Assembly (NCBI RefSeq): GCF_028288465.1
Contig: NZ_JAQBNR010000028.1
Location: 1-51,705, forward strand
Direction: 5' to 3'
Length of the DNA stretch: 51,705 nucleotides
Origin: Ferruginibacter sp.
Lineage (GTDB): Bacteria; Bacteroidota; Bacteroidia; Chitinophagales; Chitinophagaceae
Numbering within the stretch: position 1 is the first letter of the stretch; the number at the start of each line of letters is the position of its first letter. Positions 8,961 to 19,409 of this stretch are shown one piece after another. The notes under the pieces are model-generated. The model was not told the DNA's origin. It did not search any database and was given only the letters and a program-made list of their open reading frames with translations. The translations under genes and the position numbers were made by a program.

Positions 8961-11900
8961 ATGTTAAAAAGACTTCTCCCGGGAATATATGCGCTGATGT
9001 GCCTTATATTTCTCTCCTCACAAATTAGTGCACAGCAAAAAACAATTACAGGGACGGTCACCAATTCAAAGGATAATACTCCTGTTGCGCTGGCTACTGT
9101 AAGTGTAAAAGGATCTAAAGTTGCCGTGAGTTCTGACGCCAACGGGCAATTTTCTATCAGTGTGCCAGACGGTAAATCAACCCTGGTTATTTCTTCAGTA
9201 GGTTATGGCACCGAGGAAGTGAGTATTTCCGGTAAATCTAATGTGCTTGTCACATTGAAGGAAAATACATCATCCCTCAATGAAATAGTAGTAACAGGTT
9301 ATACTGCTCAAAAAAAGAAAGAAATTACAGGAGCCGTATCAGTAGTTAATATTAAAGACCTGAAACAAACGCCTGTGGGTACTGGCGAAGAAGCGTTGCA
9401 GGGAAGAGCTTCTGGTGTTACAATCATTTCCTCTGGCCAGCCTGGTGCAGCAAGTGATATCCGGATCAGGGGTATTACCGCTTTCGGTAATAACTCTCCA
9501 TTGGTTATTGTAGATGGCGTACGCGGTGATTTGCATAATATTAATATACCTGACATTGAGTCAATGCAGGTACTAAAAGATGCCTCTGCAGCGATTTATG
9601 GTGTTGCCGGTTCAAATGGTGTTATTATTATTACTACAAAGCGTGGTAAATCAGGAAAGGCAAAAGTTAGTTACGATGCATACTACGGTCGTACAACGCA
9701 AGGTAAAGGATACCAGATGGCAAACAGCCAGGAAGAAGCAAATGCCATCTGGCTGCAGCAGCGTAATTCAGGTATTGCCAATCCCAGTAGTAACCAATTC
9801 GGTAAGGGCCCCAACCCAGTTATTCCGGATTACATAACGCCTACTGCTGGAATGACTGGTGATCCCAAAACTGATCCGGCGACCTACGATATCAATTCCA
9901 ATCAAATTACAAAGGCAAATAAAATAGGGACAAACTGGTATAATGAAATAACCAGGAATGCTCCTGTTCAAAACCACAATATCTCTGTCAGTTCTGGTTC
10001 AGAAAGGAGTTCTTACTTCTTTTCACTGGGGTATCTTGACCAACAAGGTATTGCCAAGTTTCAATACAATAAACGATATTCTTTAAGAGCGAATACACAA
10101 TTTAATATAAAGGATAAGGTTCGCATTGGTGAAAACGCGTATATTTTTTATAAACAAAATCCCACTTACGGCAACCAGGGAGAAGGAAGTCCGTTTACTA
10201 CGGTCTATCGTGAGTCTGCTGTTATCCCGGTGTATGACATCATGGGTAATTTCGCCGGCACCAAATCCAATGATTTCGGTAACGCCCGTAACCCATACGC
10301 AGATATCTATAGAACGAAAGACAATAAAGGTTCAGAGGTATCCATACAAGGAAATGTTTATGCAGAAGCCGACATCTTAAAACATTTTACAGCACGTAGC
10401 AGCTTTGGAGGCACGCTATCTAACGGGTACAACTATAGCTTTGGTTATGTAGGGTATGAAAATGCCGAAGGAAATACCGGATCTAATTCTTTTAGTGAAG
10501 GAGCTAACTACGATAACCAATGGACTTTTACCAATACGTTGGCGTATAACAACACCTTCGGGGATCATAGTGTTAAAGTGCTGTTGGGCACTGAAGCGGT
10601 AAGTTATTTTGGACGCGGGGTAGGTGCAGGAAGAAGTAATTATTTTTCTGAAAATCCTAACTATTGGACAATCGGAACAGGAACAGGAGCTCAGTCAAAC
10701 TCTGGTTATGCCTATCAAAGTTCTCTTTGGTCGCAGTTTGCACGTCTTGAGTATGGTTATAAAGGAAAATACCTCATCAACGGAAGTCTTAGAAGAGACG
10801 CATCGTCAGTATTTGTAGACAGTGTTAGAACAGGATATTTCCCTGCAGTATCAGCAGCCTGGAGAATTTCCGAAGAGAATTTTTTCAAAGGCATTACATT
10901 TATTAATGATCTTAAAATCAGGTATAGCTGGGGTAAACTCGGGTCTATCAGTAACGTAAATGGTACCAATCCGTTTAATTTGTATGGAACAAGGTTTGGC
11001 CGTTCTTTCTATTCTGTAAATGGTAGCAGTACTTCACCAAATGGTGGTTTTTACAGAAGTAATATTGGTAACCCCGCAACAACCTGGGAAGGTGATATCA
11101 TCTCTAACATTGGATTTGATGCGGTATTCCTGAATAATAAATTCGATTTAACCATCGACTATTATAAAAAGAAAGTAAGTGGCTTGCTGTTTACAGCATC
11201 AGGTATTCCTTACGACAGGGTATTTGTGGGTGATGCAGATCTTCCAAAAGTAAATATCGGCGATATGCAAAATACCGGTATCGACGGTAGTTTAACTTAC
11301 CATGGTGCGGTGGCCAAAGATTTCCATTTTGATATCACAGCTACATTTACATCTTATAACAATAAGATTGTAGACATACCGGGTTTACCTTACTTTAACG
11401 GCCCTGGCATTAGAAATATAACACCAACACGTAACCAGGAAGGTCATCCTGTAGGTGCATTTTATGGATACCAGGTACTGGGATTATTCCAGAGCGCAGA
11501 TGAGGTTGCAAAGGCACCAACACAAATTGATGCAGCGCCGGGTTTGTTTAGATACAAGGACGTTGATGGAAACGGCAAAATAGATGATAACGACCGCACT
11601 TTCATAGGTAATCCAAATCCTGATTTTACCTATGGTTTAAATATTGGCTTCAATTATAAGAATTTTGATTTTTCTACCTTCTTTTTCGGAATGAAAGGAA
11701 ATGATATTTTTGACAATACAAAAACTTTTACGGATTTTCCTGATTTCTTTAAAGGCGGTATGAGAAGAGAAGCAGCTGTCAATTCCTGGACACCTACCAA
11801 CCCCGGTGCCACTGTGCCTAAATTGCGTACTACGGGTGGATTCAGCTCTGACGCAGTTGCAAACAGCTATTTTATCAGTAAGGGGTCTTACCTGCGTAAT

Positions 11901-12149
11901 AAGCAAATGCAGATAGGCTATGTATTGCCTGGCAGGTTGCTGTCAAAATTTGGAGTTGAGCGTCTGAGGATTTATATCCAATCTGCTAATATGTTCACCA
12001 TTACCAAGTACAAAGGACTGGATCCGGAATTACAAAGTACTTCTTCAAATAATGGAAAAACAATCGATAATACAACTCAGTTTGGTATCGATCAGGGGAA
12101 CTATCCACATACGCCATCTTACCTGATTGGTATAAATCTTAATTTCTAA
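8961..12149 (+). CDS. SusC/RagA TonB-linked outer membrane protein (second copy)
   Basis: Complete SusC-type TonB-dependent transporter, 1062 aa from the ATG at 8961. That start was preferred over 8886 because it gives a clean signal peptide (MLKRLLPG... SSQISAQ). Domain order: signal peptide, carboxypeptidase-D-like domain (about 25-110: ITGTVTNSKDNTPVALATVSV), SusC signature NEIVVTGY, plug (GVTIISSGQPGAASDIRIRG, VIVDGVRG), then beta-barrel to the terminal F (SYLIGINLNF). SusD follows after 21 bp. It is paralogous to the SusC at the left edge of the window, which suggests a block duplication. Substrate unknown. Confidence 0.95.
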   Translation: MLKRLLPGIYALMCLIFLSSQISAQQKTITGTVTNSKDNTPVALATVSVKGSKVAVSSDANGQFSISVPDGKSTLVISSVGYGTEEVSISGKSNVLVTLKENTSSLNEIVVTGYTAQKKKEITGAVSVVNIKDLKQTPVGTGEEALQGRASGVTIISSGQPGAASDIRIRGITAFGNNSPLVIVDGVRGDLHNINIPDIESMQVLKDASAAIYGVAGSNGVIIITTKRGKSGKAKVSYDAYYGRTTQGKGYQMANSQEEANAIWLQQRNSGIANPSSNQFGKGPNPVIPDYITPTAGMTGDPKTDPATYDINSNQITKANKIGTNWYNEITRNAPVQNHNISVSSGSERSSYFFSLGYLDQQGIAKFQYNKRYSLRANTQFNIKDKVRIGENAYIFYKQNPTYGNQGEGSPFTTVYRESAVIPVYDIMGNFAGTKSNDFGNARNPYADIYRTKDNKGSEVSIQGNVYAEADILKHFTARSSFGGTLSNGYNYSFGYVGYENAEGNTGSNSFSEGANYDNQWTFTNTLAYNNTFGDHSVKVLLGTEAVSYFGRGVGAGRSNYFSENPNYWTIGTGTGAQSNSGYAYQSSLWSQFARLEYGYKGKYLINGSLRRDASSVFVDSVRTGYFPAVSAAWRISEENFFKGITFINDLKIRYSWGKLGSISNVNGTNPFNLYGTRFGRSFYSVNGSSTSPNGGFYRSNIGNPATTWEGDIISNIGFDAVFLNNKFDLTIDYYKKKVSGLLFTASGIPYDRVFVGDADLPKVNIGDMQNTGIDGSLTYHGAVAKDFHFDITATFTSYNNKIVDIPGLPYFNGPGIRNITPTRNQEGHPVGAFYGYQVLGLFQSADEVAKAPTQIDAAPGLFRYKDVDGNGKIDDNDRTFIGNPNPDFTYGLNIGFNYKNFDFSTFFFGMKGNDIFDNTKTFTDFPDFFKGGMRREAAVNSWTPTNPGATVPKLRTTGGFSSDAVANSYFISKGSYLRNKQMQIGYVLPGRLLSKFGVERLRIYIQSANMFTITKYKGLDPELQSTSSNNGKTIDNTTQFGIDQGNYPHTPSYLIGINLNF

Positions 12150-12170
12150 AATTGATTCAATTATTTTTTT

Positions 12171-13979
12171 ATGAAAAGTATCAAATATAAATTTTTAATT
12201 TCCACGGCTATCGTTGTAATAGTACTGGTGGCGTGTAGTAAGGAGTTTTTAAATAAGCCTCCGTTAGGAACGCTCAACCCTTCGATTGTAGCCACAGAAG
12301 CTGGTGTTCAAGGCCTGCTGATCGGTGCGTATTCGCTGGTGGATGGAAATGGATCCTCTGGTGATGGTAACTATGGGTCGGCTGCATCTAACTGGGGGTA
12401 TGGTGGCGTAGCAAGTGACGATGCATACAAAGGTTCTGATCCGACGGATGTAAACGACTTTGCACCCTTCGAAAAATTCATCTCATTAACACCAACCAAT
12501 GGAGCTGTTCCACAAAAATGGAACCTGTGTTACAATGGTGCACAGCGTTGCAATGATGTGATTAATACATTGGCAATTGCCCCGGGTATATCAGCAGCTA
12601 CCCAAACCACTATCACAGCACAGGCCCGTTTTTTAAGAGCCTTCTTTCACATGGAGTTAAAGAAGGTGTTCAACAACATTATCTATGCTGATGAAACGGT
12701 GTCTCCCGCCAACACTGACGTTACCAATGAAACTGATGTTTGGCCAAGGATTGAAGAGGATTTAAAATATGCGATAACAAATTTGCCTGAAACATGGAGT
12801 GAGGTTGGAAGAGTTAATAAATCTGCGGCGAAGGCGTTTTTAGCGAAAGCATACATGTTCCAGAAGAAATTTACAGATGCTTATCCTATTTTGCAGGATC
12901 TTATAGCTAATGGAAAAACTTCTGGCGGAACGAAATATGCTTTACTTCCACATTTCTATTCGAACTTTAACCCTGCCCAGAAGAATAGTTCTGAATCAGT
13001 GTTTGCTGCGCAAACCTCTGTTCAGGATGGCTCTTCAGTTGATTGGGGCGGTTCTCCTAATGGTAACTACGGTGATATCTTAAACTTTCCTTACAATGGT
13101 GGTCCGGGTGCATGCTGCGGTTTTTATAACCCTTCACAGGATCTTGCTAATGCATTCAAGACAGATGCTAACGGACTTCCACTACTTGATGAGTCATACG
13201 CAACTGGTGCAAAAGTAGGAGACCCTACTGCTCCTTACACAGGTACATTAGATCCCCGTATTGACTGGACAATCGGCAGGAAAGGTATTCCTTACCTGGA
13301 TTGGGGCAACCATCCGGGAGATGCATGGATAAGAAACGTTTTGAATGACGGGCATTTTAGTCCTATGAAAAATGTTTATGCGGCCTCTCAGAAAGGTGCA
13401 TTCACAGACGTGGGAAGTTCTTATTGGGGACCAACCGAATTGGTAGCCAATAATGTTAACCTGATACGATATGCAGACATATTGTTGTGGGCTGCCGAAT
13501 GTGCCGTGACTGCCGGCGATATTCCTACTGCGATGGGATATGTAAACCAGGTTAGATCAAGGGCAGCAAACCCAACCGGATGGGTGTATAAATATCCTGT
13601 AGTGAATGGCGTTGCTGACGTTACTTCTTATGATGCTCCTACAGCTACTTTTAAAGATCAGACTACTCCGGCTTCTAATTACAAAATTGGTTTATACACT
13701 GCAGCAACTTTCACTCCGGCGAATGCAATCAAAGCGATCCAGTTTGAAAGACGCCTGGAGCTGGCTATGGAAGGTCATCGTTTCTTTGACCTGGTAAGAT
13801 GGGGAATTGCAGCGCCAACAATTAATACTTATATCGCAAGAGAAAAAGATGCCAGACCGTTAAAACAGGACGCGAATTTTGTTGCAGGTAAAAATGAATA
13901 CTTCCCAATACCATTGGGCACGATTGACAACTTAAATTCAGACGGCAAAATCAGGGTTAAACAAAATCCTGGTTATTAA
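12171..13979 (+). CDS. SusD/RagB family surface lipoprotein (second copy)
   Basis: 602-aa SusD partner of the preceding SusC. Lipobox LVAC with Cys22 at the N-terminus. The C-terminal signature FERRLELAMEGHRFFDLVRWG, a YFPIP block and the closing QNPGY are present. It shares with the first SusD the SNWGYGGVASDDAYKG-type segment near residue 80 and the vicinal cysteines in ACCGFYNPSQDL. The extra length relative to the first copy is mainly an insert around residues 475-515. It ends just before a strong terminator, as in the first triad. Confidence 0.95.
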   Translation: MKSIKYKFLISTAIVVIVLVACSKEFLNKPPLGTLNPSIVATEAGVQGLLIGAYSLVDGNGSSGDGNYGSAASNWGYGGVASDDAYKGSDPTDVNDFAPFEKFISLTPTNGAVPQKWNLCYNGAQRCNDVINTLAIAPGISAATQTTITAQARFLRAFFHMELKKVFNNIIYADETVSPANTDVTNETDVWPRIEEDLKYAITNLPETWSEVGRVNKSAAKAFLAKAYMFQKKFTDAYPILQDLIANGKTSGGTKYALLPHFYSNFNPAQKNSSESVFAAQTSVQDGSSVDWGGSPNGNYGDILNFPYNGGPGACCGFYNPSQDLANAFKTDANGLPLLDESYATGAKVGDPTAPYTGTLDPRIDWTIGRKGIPYLDWGNHPGDAWIRNVLNDGHFSPMKNVYAASQKGAFTDVGSSYWGPTELVANNVNLIRYADILLWAAECAVTAGDIPTAMGYVNQVRSRAANPTGWVYKYPVVNGVADVTSYDAPTATFKDQTTPASNYKIGLYTAATFTPANAIKAIQFERRLELAMEGHRFFDLVRWGIAAPTINTYIAREKDARPLKQDANFVAGKNEYFPIPLGTIDNLNSDGKIRVKQNPGY

Positions 13980-14005
13980 TACTTATTGTGCATTTTAAAT
14001 AATAG

Positions 14006-14038
14006 AAAAGAGACAGGCCAACCCCTGTCTCTTTTTTT
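14006..14038 (+). terminator. Intrinsic terminator after the second susD
   Basis: Inverted repeat AAAAGAGACAGG / CCTGTCTCTTTT (12 bp) around the 6-nt loop CCAACC, followed by more T. The sequence differs from the terminator at 4771 but holds the same position relative to susD and the FG-GAP gene. Confidence 0.9.
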
Positions 14039-14081
14039 GTAATTTTAACAACTTATATTAACCTTGCTGAAAAGTAATTGT

Positions 14082-17000
14082 ATGAAACCGAACTGTGGAA
14101 TTGCTTTTTTATTATCTGTCGCCTCTTTCTGTTTTTCCTGCAAACAAAAAACTACCCTTTTTCATTTAGTTTCAGCGGATAAATCGGGGATATACTTTAA
14201 TAACAAAATAGTTGAAAACGATTCCATAAATCCAATTGACATAACCAATATTTATAACGGTGGTGGCGTGGGAATAGGCGACTTTAATAATGATGGTTTG
14301 CAGGATATTTATTTCACAGGAAACCTGGTATCAAATAAATTGTACCTGAACAAAGGCAAAATGCATTTTGAAGATGTTACAGATGCGGCTGGCGTAAATG
14401 GAAAGGGTAAATGGTGCAGGGGAGTGTCCGTAATAGATATTAATAATGATGGGCTGCAAGACATGTATATATGTGCCTCCATGGATAAAGATCCGGAAAA
14501 ACGAAAAAATCTGCTTTACATAAACCAGGGACCGGATAAAAATGGGATTCCGGCATTTAAAGAAATGGCTGCAGCATATGGCTTAGATGATACTACCCAT
14601 TCTACCATGGCAGCTTTTTTTGATTATGATAACGACGGCGACCTGGATATGTACCTGGCAGTTAACCAGATTTTAAAAACAGTCAATCCTGCTATTTACA
14701 GGCCTAAGATAACAGATGGTACATTCGCCAGTACCGGCAGGCTGTATAGAAATGACATGAATGCTACCTTAAAACATCCTGTATTTACAAATGTGACCAA
14801 AGAAGCCGGGCTTACAATTGAAGGATACGGGCATGGGGTTTCCATCGCTGATATCAATAAGGATGGGTGGAAAGATATTTTTGTAACAAATGATTTTAAT
14901 TCTAATGACCTGTTATATATAAACAATCATGACGGAACTTTTACAGATAAAGCATCATCCTATTTTAAACACACCTCGGCAAATGGTATGGGGCAGGATA
15001 TTATCGACATCAATAATGATGGTTTACCTGATCTGGTAGAACTGGACATGAATCCTGAAGATAATTATCGGAAAAAAATGATGTTGAGCGCCGGCGGTTA
15101 TCAAAATTACCAGAATAGCGATTATTTTAATTATCAGTATCAATACGTAAGAAATACCCTGCAGGTGAACCAGGGCCCAAGGATAAACAGAAACGATTCA
15201 ATTGGCGACCCTGTTTTTAGTGACGTTGGCTATTTTGCCGGCATAGCAGAAACAGATTGGAGCTGGTGCCCTTTGGTGGCCGATTTTAACAATGATGGCT
15301 ATCGTGACCTGGTAGTTACCAATGGATATCCCAAAGACATTACAGATCATGATTTCATCGCTTTTCGTCAACAGTCATCTGCAATAGCTTCCAAGGAATT
15401 TACCCTGCAGCAAATTCCCCAGGTTAAACTGCATAAATATGCATTTCAAAATAGCGGAAATCTCACTTTCAGTAATGTGTCATCCAGCTGGGGTCTTACT
15501 AACGTATCTTTTTCAAATGGGGCTGCATACGCAGACCTGGATAATGATGGCGATTTAGATATGGTTATTAACAATATCAATGATGAGGCTTCTGTTTATG
15601 AGAATACACTCAGGGATTCAAAACCAGCAGAAAGCCACTATTTAGGTGTACAACTCACAGGTGATTCGTTGAACAAAAACGGATTAGGGGCGTGGATAGA
15701 AGTTTATTATGGAGGTGGTATGCAGCAGGTTTATGAAGAAACACCGTACCGTGGATATTTATCATCTGTACAAACAAATGCTCATTTCGGCCTGGGTAAT
15801 TACATGGCCATTGATTCAATTGTTATTAAATGGCCGGGTAACAAAAAACAAGTATTGAAAAATGTAAAGACCGATCAAACAATTACAATAGACATAAAAA
15901 ACGCAACAGATACCTACTCGTGGACTCAAGACATATTTGCACGAAACAATTCATTCAAAGACATAACTGATAACCTCGGTATTCATTTCGTTCATCAGCA
16001 AAAAGATTATGTTGATTTTAATATTCAGAAATTATTGCCTCATAAACTTTCAGAGTATGGTCCCTCACTCGCTGCCGGAGATTTAAATGGCGATGGCCTG
16101 GATGATATTGTTGTTGGCGGTAATTCTATGGCTGGTGCAACTATTTTACTGCAAAAAAGCAATGGCGCATTTTCGCGGGATACTTTGCCCAAACCCATTC
16201 AAGATATAGCTATGCAGTTTCAGGACATGGGAACTACATTGTTTGACGCCGACGGCGACGGTGACCTGGACCTTTATTTATCTCATGGTGGTTTTGAAAG
16301 CAAAGCTAATACAGCAGCCTACCAGGATAAATTGTATATCAATAACGGTAAAGCGGGCTTCACTCTTGATTCTCTTGCATTGCCTCAAAACTTCACCAGC
16401 AAATCCTGTGTAAGGGCAATTGATTATGATAAAGATGGTGATCTGGACCTTTTCATTGCAGGAAGAGTTGACCCGTGGAATTACCCCAAACCGGTTTCTA
16501 GTTTTATTTACAGAAATGATTCCAAAGACGGGCACGTAAAATTTACCGATGTGACTTCGCTGGTGGCTAAAGATTTAAATAATATCGGCCTTGTATGCGA
16601 TGCAGTTTTTACAGATTTTGACAATGATGGGTGGTTTGATTTAATACTGGCGGGAGAATGGATGCCGGTAACTTTTTTAAAAAATGACAAAGGAACTTTT
16701 AAAAACATAACTACAACTACTGGTATTGCAAACCAAATAGGGTGGTGGAACAGCATCGTTGCGGGTGATTTTGACAATGACGGTGATATAGATTATGTAA
16801 TTGGAAACTTAGGAAAGAACTCATTTTATAAAGCAACGGACCAAACACCCGTTTCAATTTATGCCAAAGACTTTGATAACAATAATAGTTATGACGCATT
16901 TCCATCGATATACCTTCCGGTAAGCCAGCAAGATACCACCAAAAAAGAGTTTCCGGCACAAACCAGGGATGACGCTGTAAAGCAAATGATAGGGATGCGA

Positions 17001-17672
17001 TCCAAATTTCAAAATTATAAATCATATGCTGTTGCCACCATGCAACAACTGTTTTCGAAAGACCAATTGAAAGATGCTTTAATTTTAAGGGCAAATAATT
17101 TTAATTCTTCCTTTGTACGGAATGATGGCGGAGGCAAATTTACACTTGTGCCATTGCCAGTTCAGGCGCAGCTATCAGCCTTAAATGGCATGGTAGCAGA
17201 AGATTTTGATGATGATGGAAACCTTGACCTGGTTATTAATACTAATGATTACTCAACTGATGTAACTGTTGGCCGTTATGATGCATTGAATGGATTACTC
17301 CTGAAGGGTGATGGCCAGGGAAATTTTAAACCACAGTCTATTCTGGAAAGTGGTATATATATTCCGGGCAATGGAAAGGCATTGGTAGAATTGAGAAGTG
17401 TAAATGGAAAATACCTGCTTGCTGCTGGCCAAAACCGGGGCCCGCTAAAAGTATTTGAACTAAAGAAGGATGCTCGCTTTATTTCTTTGGAGCCGGGCGA
17501 TGAAAGTGCAGCGATCTTACTCAAGAATGGTAAGAAACAGAAAAAAGAATTGTATTATGGCTCGTCTTTTCTTTCTCAATCTGCAAGGTTTTTAAAAGTG
17601 AATGCCAATATGACCAATGTAACAATTACAGGCAGAAACGGGAAAACGAGGGTGGTAGCCACCATGCCATGA
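14082..17672 (+). CDS. Giant FG-GAP/VCBS repeat lipoprotein with ASPIC/UnbV domain (second copy)
   Basis: 1196-aa paralogue of the protein at 4840, co-linear over its whole length. The ATG at 14082 was chosen over an in-frame TTG at 14064 because it gives a proper lipoprotein signal (Cys20 in CFSC). DxNxDGxxD repeats start near residue 60, the ASPIC/UnbV domain lies at about 520-605 (GAWIEVYYGGG, TPYRGYLSS, HFGLGNYMAIDS), and a second propeller-like region follows with GDLNGDGLDDIVVGG. The repeats predict calcium-stabilised propellers able to bind a protein or glycan partner at the cell surface. The actual role is not known. Confidence 0.9.
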   Translation: MKPNCGIAFLLSVASFCFSCKQKTTLFHLVSADKSGIYFNNKIVENDSINPIDITNIYNGGGVGIGDFNNDGLQDIYFTGNLVSNKLYLNKGKMHFEDVTDAAGVNGKGKWCRGVSVIDINNDGLQDMYICASMDKDPEKRKNLLYINQGPDKNGIPAFKEMAAAYGLDDTTHSTMAAFFDYDNDGDLDMYLAVNQILKTVNPAIYRPKITDGTFASTGRLYRNDMNATLKHPVFTNVTKEAGLTIEGYGHGVSIADINKDGWKDIFVTNDFNSNDLLYINNHDGTFTDKASSYFKHTSANGMGQDIIDINNDGLPDLVELDMNPEDNYRKKMMLSAGGYQNYQNSDYFNYQYQYVRNTLQVNQGPRINRNDSIGDPVFSDVGYFAGIAETDWSWCPLVADFNNDGYRDLVVTNGYPKDITDHDFIAFRQQSSAIASKEFTLQQIPQVKLHKYAFQNSGNLTFSNVSSSWGLTNVSFSNGAAYADLDNDGDLDMVINNINDEASVYENTLRDSKPAESHYLGVQLTGDSLNKNGLGAWIEVYYGGGMQQVYEETPYRGYLSSVQTNAHFGLGNYMAIDSIVIKWPGNKKQVLKNVKTDQTITIDIKNATDTYSWTQDIFARNNSFKDITDNLGIHFVHQQKDYVDFNIQKLLPHKLSEYGPSLAAGDLNGDGLDDIVVGGNSMAGATILLQKSNGAFSRDTLPKPIQDIAMQFQDMGTTLFDADGDGDLDLYLSHGGFESKANTAAYQDKLYINNGKAGFTLDSLALPQNFTSKSCVRAIDYDKDGDLDLFIAGRVDPWNYPKPVSSFIYRNDSKDGHVKFTDVTSLVAKDLNNIGLVCDAVFTDFDNDGWFDLILAGEWMPVTFLKNDKGTFKNITTTTGIANQIGWWNSIVAGDFDNDGDIDYVIGNLGKNSFYKATDQTPVSIYAKDFDNNNSYDAFPSIYLPVSQQDTTKKEFPAQTRDDAVKQMIGMRSKFQNYKSYAVATMQQLFSKDQLKDALILRANNFNSSFVRNDGGGKFTLVPLPVQAQLSALNGMVAEDFDDDGNLDLVINTNDYSTDVTVGRYDALNGLLLKGDGQGNFKPQSILESGIYIPGNGKALVELRSVNGKYLLAAGQNRGPLKVFELKKDARFISLEPGDESAAILLKNGKKQKKELYYGSSFLSQSARFLKVNANMTNVTITGRNGKTRVVATMP

Positions 17673-17788
17673 ACAATCTTATGTACACCCGTTGCCGTTT
17701 TGATAATCACCTGATACTATAGATACCAATACGGCGTGGATTTGCTGGTATTTAAAAGCTGGTAATTTAAGAATTTTAATTGTCGAAA

Positions 17789-19366
17789 ATGATTTCATTA
17801 TATCAGGATATTTTTAAAATCAGGTGTTTTTTAGGGGTGTTAACTTTCCTTGTTATGCTTTCCTGTACTGATTTTAAAAAGAACCACGCACACAAAAACA
17901 CACCGGATGCTGATATCGCCAAAGGAAAAGTTTTAGCCGGCACCTATTGTAAATCATGCCATCTGTTACCAGATCCTTCATTGCTTAATTCCAATAGTTG
18001 GGCAAATGGGGTGTTACCGCAAATGGGGCCCCGGCTGGGAATTTTTTATTATGGAAATAAAACATACCCTTCCAGCAAAAATGATCCCGCGGTACCGAAA
18101 AATTTTTATCCGGAGAAGCCATTAATCAGCACACAGGAATGGCAGTATATTGTTGGCTATTATACCGCATTGGCACCCGATACGTTAACTCAGCAAAAAA
18201 GCAATGCTGTTGTAAAAGATGGAGCTCAGTTATTTACGGTTGCAATGCCTGAATACAGGCGGTACATACCCACTACCACTTTCGTTCAGATAGATACTGT
18301 ATTTAACCCACATCGGATAATGATGGCGGATATGGCCACAAAAAAAGTGTATAGTTTCAACAATCAATTGAAGCTTACTGATTCCATACCGGCCTTAAGC
18401 CCGGTTGTTGATTTAGAAAGAAATGAAAAAGGTTTTATAAGCTGTAACATAGGTATAATGAATCCAAATAATGGTAAGTTTGGAAGCGCTGCATTTATAG
18501 TTACCGATGTAAAAGGAAAGTTGAAAACCGACACCAGCATCAGCTTTAGCAACCTGGCAAGACCTGTACAAGTTACCGCTGCTGATTTTAACAACGATGG
18601 CCACAAAGATTACCTGGTTTGCGAATATGGAAATTTGGTTGGCGCTTTATCATGGATGGAAAATAAGGGAAGTGGTAAATTTGAGAGGCATGTAATAAGG
18701 GAAGTTCCCGGAGCCATAAAAGCGTATGTACGGGATGTAAACCAGGATGGATTGCCTGATATTTGGGCATTGTTTGCACAGGGTGATGAAGGCGTTTTTC
18801 TGTTTACCAATAAAGGTAAGGGCAAATTTGATCAGGAGCAGGTATTGCGCTTTCCGCCCATATATGGTTCGTCTTATTTTGAAATGGCAGACTTTAATAA
18901 GGATGGTAAACCAGATATCGTTTACACCTGTGGGGACAACGCGGATTACTCCATCGTATTAAAGCCATATCACGGAATCTATATTTTTTTAAATGATGGC
19001 ACCAATCACTTTAAACAAACCTGGTTTTACCCAATGCATGGGTGTTTTAAAGCCATTGCGAGAGATTTTGACGGAGATGGAAACCTGGATATTGCAGCAA
19101 TTTCTTTTTTTGCCGATTATGTAAAGCAACCGGAAGAAACTTTTATTTACCTTGCAAATAAAGGTAACCTCGATTTTCAACCATACAAAATACCCGGCAC
19201 ATCTGCCGGAAGATGGCTAACGATGGATGCAGGAGATTTAGACGGTGACGGAAAAACAGACCTGGTGTTGGGAAATTTTTCTATTGCACCATCTTCCATT
19301 AAGTCAGCTGCCAATTGGAAGGAAGGTCCTTCATTCGTTATATTAAAAAATACAATTAAAAAATAG
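17789..19366 (+). CDS. Lipoprotein with CxxCH heme-c site and FG-GAP/VCBS repeats
   Basis: 525 aa from the ATG at 17789; an in-frame TTG at 17780 is possible but less likely. Lipoprotein signal with Cys26 (MLSC). A cytochrome-c-like segment follows: YCKSCH puts the heme thioether cysteines at 54 and 57 and the proximal His at 58, after the usual GKVLAGTYC lead-in. MGPRLG downstream could supply a Met ligand. From about residue 255 there are FG-GAP repeats (ADFNNDGHKDYLV, DVNQDGLPDIW, DFDGDGNLDIAA, DLDGDGKTDLVLG). So a probable mono-heme domain is joined to a beta-propeller. It lies 116 bp after the second FG-GAP giant and 43 bp before the haloperoxidase-type gene, suggesting a shared function, perhaps electron transfer at the surface. 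Confidence 0.85.
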   Translation: MISLYQDIFKIRCFLGVLTFLVMLSCTDFKKNHAHKNTPDADIAKGKVLAGTYCKSCHLLPDPSLLNSNSWANGVLPQMGPRLGIFYYGNKTYPSSKNDPAVPKNFYPEKPLISTQEWQYIVGYYTALAPDTLTQQKSNAVVKDGAQLFTVAMPEYRRYIPTTTFVQIDTVFNPHRIMMADMATKKVYSFNNQLKLTDSIPALSPVVDLERNEKGFISCNIGIMNPNNGKFGSAAFIVTDVKGKLKTDTSISFSNLARPVQVTAADFNNDGHKDYLVCEYGNLVGALSWMENKGSGKFERHVIREVPGAIKAYVRDVNQDGLPDIWALFAQGDEGVFLFTNKGKGKFDQEQVLRFPPIYGSSYFEMADFNKDGKPDIVYTCGDNADYSIVLKPYHGIYIFLNDGTNHFKQTWFYPMHGCFKAIARDFDGDGNLDIAAISFFADYVKQPEETFIYLANKGNLDFQPYKIPGTSAGRWLTMDAGDLDGDGKTDLVLGNFSIAPSSIKSAANWKEGPSFVILKNTIKK

Positions 19367-19409
19367 CAAGATCTACTAATTACATTTTTGTCCAAAATAT
19401 ACAAATTAA

